From the NCBI GenBank assembly GCA_026002025.1, contig BOAU01000034.1:1-21002 (forward strand): a DNA stretch of 21,002 nucleotides. Reading direction: 5' to 3'. Under the pieces are notes generated by a model. It saw only the letters and a list, made by a program, of their open reading frames with translations, was not told where the DNA came from and searched no databases. Positions 19,135 through 21,002 of the stretch are shown one piece after another. This DNA comes from Spirochaetia bacterium. GTDB taxonomy: Bacteria; Spirochaetota; Spirochaetia; Treponematales; Breznakiellaceae. The translations under genes were made by a program, and so were the position numbers. Positions within the stretch are counted from its first letter, which is position 1. Every line of letters starts with the position of its first letter.

Positions 19135-19968
19135 ATGGAGAAAAGTATTTCTCTTAAGGAAAAAATCCGCTCACCCGTGGTTGGAGACATGTTCTACCCC
19201 GAAGACCGCGCGGGGATCGAAGCCCGATTCCGCGCCTGGGGCCTTGAAAAAGGAACCGGGGGCCGCGCCGCTGTCATCATCGCCCCCCACGGCGCCTGGG
19301 GAATATCCGGCAGGATCGCTGCGGAGGCCTTTTCCGCTGCCGCAGGCCGGGACGACCTATCGCGGGTCTTTATCCTGGGACCAATTCATAATGCAACGGA
19401 GGAAGGTATCTTCCTTTCGGATTCCGATTTTTTCGAGACCCCCTTGGGTCCCCTTCCGGTGGACCATGAAATGGGAAACGAACTGGCTTCCTGCAGCACC
19501 CTGTTTGAGGTAAACGATATTCCCCATCTGCACGAACATTCCATTGAGGTGCTCCTCCCCTTTATCAAATACTGTTTCCCCCATGCTTCGATTGTGCCCA
19601 TCCTCATGGGAGGAATGCGGCCGCCCCTTGTGGGCGCCCTTGCCCGGGCGCTGGAAATTGCGGCGGCTCCCGTTATGGAAAAAAGCCTCTGCGTGGTTTC
19701 CTGCAATCTTTCGATGAATACCAACAAAGAAACGGCCCGCGCCCAGGCGGAAGAATGCGTCAAACTGCTGCTGGGAAAAGACACCGCCGCATTCGCGGCG
19801 GGCCTGAATGAAGGCCGCCTCACAAGCTGCGGGGGCGGCCTTGCGGCAAGCCTTCTGGAAAGCGGCCTAGCGGCGGACAGGGAAGCTCACTTGATTTCAA
19901 AGCCCCTTATTTCCGCAAGGGGAGAAGAGGACAAAACCGTGTATTACGGGGCGCTGGCTTACGAGTAA
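19135..19968 (+). CDS. amrB: Memo-family protein, AmmeMemoRadiSam system protein B (277 aa)
   Basis: Memo-like proteins share the fold of class III extradiol dioxygenases; in bacteria they are often linked to an AMMECR1-domain protein and a radical SAM enzyme in a poorly understood pathway. Residues near 50-60 (IIAPHGAWGISG) match the APHAGY motif. FILGPIHN near 80, DHEMGNELA near 110 and EHSIEVLLPFIKY near 135 complete the His/Asp metal-site series. The usual APHAGY is altered to APHGAW. No ribosome site sits close to ATG 19135. No AMMECR1 or radical SAM gene is visible in this window. Confidence 0.85.
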   Translation: MEKSISLKEKIRSPVVGDMFYPEDRAGIEARFRAWGLEKGTGGRAAVIIAPHGAWGISGRIAAEAFSAAAGRDDLSRVFILGPIHNATEEGIFLSDSDFFETPLGPLPVDHEMGNELASCSTLFEVNDIPHLHEHSIEVLLPFIKYCFPHASIVPILMGGMRPPLVGALARALEIAAAPVMEKSLCVVSCNLSMNTNKETARAQAEECVKLLLGKDTAAFAAGLNEGRLTSCGGGLAASLLESGLAADREAHLISKPLISARGEEDKTVYYGALAYE

Positions 19969-19972
19969 TATC

Positions 19973-21002
19973 TTACCGCGATAGCGCCGCCACCGCCGCG
20001 CCGAAGAGGCTGGCCTGTTCCACCGGGGCCATCACGTAGGAACGGGGCTTGCCGGAAACCAGCATGATATGGAGCCAGGCTTCCAGGGCCTTCCGCATAC
20101 CCTTGTAGATCATGTAGGTGGTGCCCTCCACGGCGACCCGGACCGGGGCGTAGGGTTCAAAACCCGCGTGGACCCGTTCCACCGCGGCGCCAACCACGGC
20201 GGCGGACAGGAGCGCCCCCCGCTCGGTGACAATCGAAGTGATGTACTGGACCGCTGCCAGGGCGTCCGCCTCATCAAGGCCGATGAGGCCCCCGATGGGG
20301 CCTTCCGCCGCCAAGGGATGGTGCATGAACTGGTTTACGTCCTTGGTCTGGATGCCGCTCATGGCAAGCAAATCCCCTGAACGTTTGAACTTGAGGACCC
20401 CGTCCCTTATGGCCTGCTTGAGGATGTGCAGGGTAAGGGGGCCCAGATAGGCCCCGGCGCAGGCCTTTTCCAGGGTATAGGCGCCGGGGTTCTTGGTGGT
20501 GGCATCGTATTCCCTGTCCAGAATCCCCTGGTAGCCGTGGGCAAAATTGCCGGTTTCACAGACCACAATCTGGGGGTTTGCGTCGGACTGGAAGCCGATT
20601 TTGGGGATGCTCTTTTCCGGATAAGCGGTGTTAAAGCCCGTGCCCAAAATAAAACCGATAACCGGCCCGCCGTGGCTGCCGTACTTGTCCACAGTTTTGA
20701 CTTCTTCACCATCGGAGGGAATTTCCGCCAGACCGGAAAGCAAAGTTGCCACCGTGTCGTTTAACATCACGATCCGGCCCTTAAAGTTGATACCCTTCCG
20801 GGCCAGCGCTTCCCTTAGGCCCTTGCCAATGGATTTCCCGATAACCTCAGGGGCATCCACTTCCTTGCTAAAACCCAGCAGAATCCCGTCGGCATCGCTG
20901 GTGATCTCCATGGGGTAGGAAAAGGTAAACCCGATCCCCTCCACAACGGATTTTTCCAGCAGGGGCCCGGCGGCCGCCGCAATCTGATCGAAAAACTGCA
21001 CC
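19973..21002 (-). CDS. Hexokinase, 5' end beyond the window
   Basis: Phosphorylates glucose with ATP at the start of glycolysis. The visible 342 or so residues run to the natural stop at 19973; the N-terminus lies beyond 21002, so this is partial. GIGFTFSYPMEI matches the hexokinase LGFTFSFP signature, LNDTVATLLSG carries the catalytic Asp in the phosphate-2-like region, and GFILGTGFNTAY is the glycine-rich adenosine-site loop. The sequence is of the eukaryote-like hexokinase family known from spirochaetes rather than the bacterial glucokinase type. It converges tail to tail with the Memo gene, 4 bases apart. Confidence 0.9.
   Translation of the reverse strand, partial: VQFFDQIAAAAGPLLEKSVVEGIGFTFSYPMEITSDADGILLGFSKEVDAPEVIGKSIGKGLREALARKGINFKGRIVMLNDTVATLLSGLAEIPSDGEEVKTVDKYGSHGGPVIGFILGTGFNTAYPEKSIPKIGFQSDANPQIVVCETGNFAHGYQGILDREYDATTKNPGAYTLEKACAGAYLGPLTLHILKQAIRDGVLKFKRSGDLLAMSGIQTKDVNQFMHHPLAAEGPIGGLIGLDEADALAAVQYITSIVTERGALLSAAVVGAAVERVHAGFEPYAPVRVAVEGTTYMIYKGMRKALEAWLHIMLVSGKPRSYVMAPVEQASLFGAAVAALSR

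Overview
The window joins a mobile-element arm to an ordinary bacterial chromosome. The right-hand genes (NagZ-like glycosidase with signal peptide, RqcH/NFACT protein, Memo-family protein, hexokinase with eukaryote-type motifs) and the roughly 50% GC coding style suggest a spirochaete, most likely a Treponema of the termite-gut type. That assignment is inference from family knowledge; no 16S or marker gene is present.

Positions 1-11942 form a dense, single-direction array of about thirty mostly small genes on the + strand. They have strong Shine-Dalgarno sites, frequent stop/start overlaps and no phage structural or conjugation genes in view. Recognisable members are a divergent DNA sliding clamp lacking its first domain (5160-6092), an SSB-like OB-fold protein (10078-10434) and a PD-(D/E)XK nuclease (11370-11942). 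Several others resemble conserved small proteins of phages and integrative elements. This looks like the replication/recombination and early-gene arm of a prophage or integrative element. The array is divided into units by about ten copies of one bipartite motif, TTTAGRAAC, then 10 bases, then ATTGCCTATWA. It usually sits 19-24 bases before a start codon and always has the same internal spacing. It resembles a dedicated promoter class (sigma-28-like GCC-TATAA half) and is the main unexplained signal of the window. Two copies carry the same 18-bp perfect palindrome and a second -10-like half.

Positions 11949-14096 run on the - strand: a tyrosine recombinase with an N-terminal excisionase-type helix-turn-helix, a three-helix membrane protein and a tiny proline-rich protein that starts inside the membrane gene. 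Between the integrase and the next gene lie a sigma-70 promoter whose -35 sits in a perfect palindrome and, about 100 bases on, a strong bidirectional terminator, together predicting a small RNA of about 120 nt. The end of the element is probably in 14100-14516, but no attachment site was identified.

Positions 14517-16122 hold accessory genes: an XRE regulator, a Phd/YefM-type antitoxin whose RelE/ParE-type toxin partner is broken, and a Uma2-family nuclease. Positions 16235-21002 are housekeeping: a secreted GH3 glycosidase, RqcH, a Memo/AmrB-like protein and a hexokinase cut by the window edge, with palindromic intergenic repeats around the GH3 gene.
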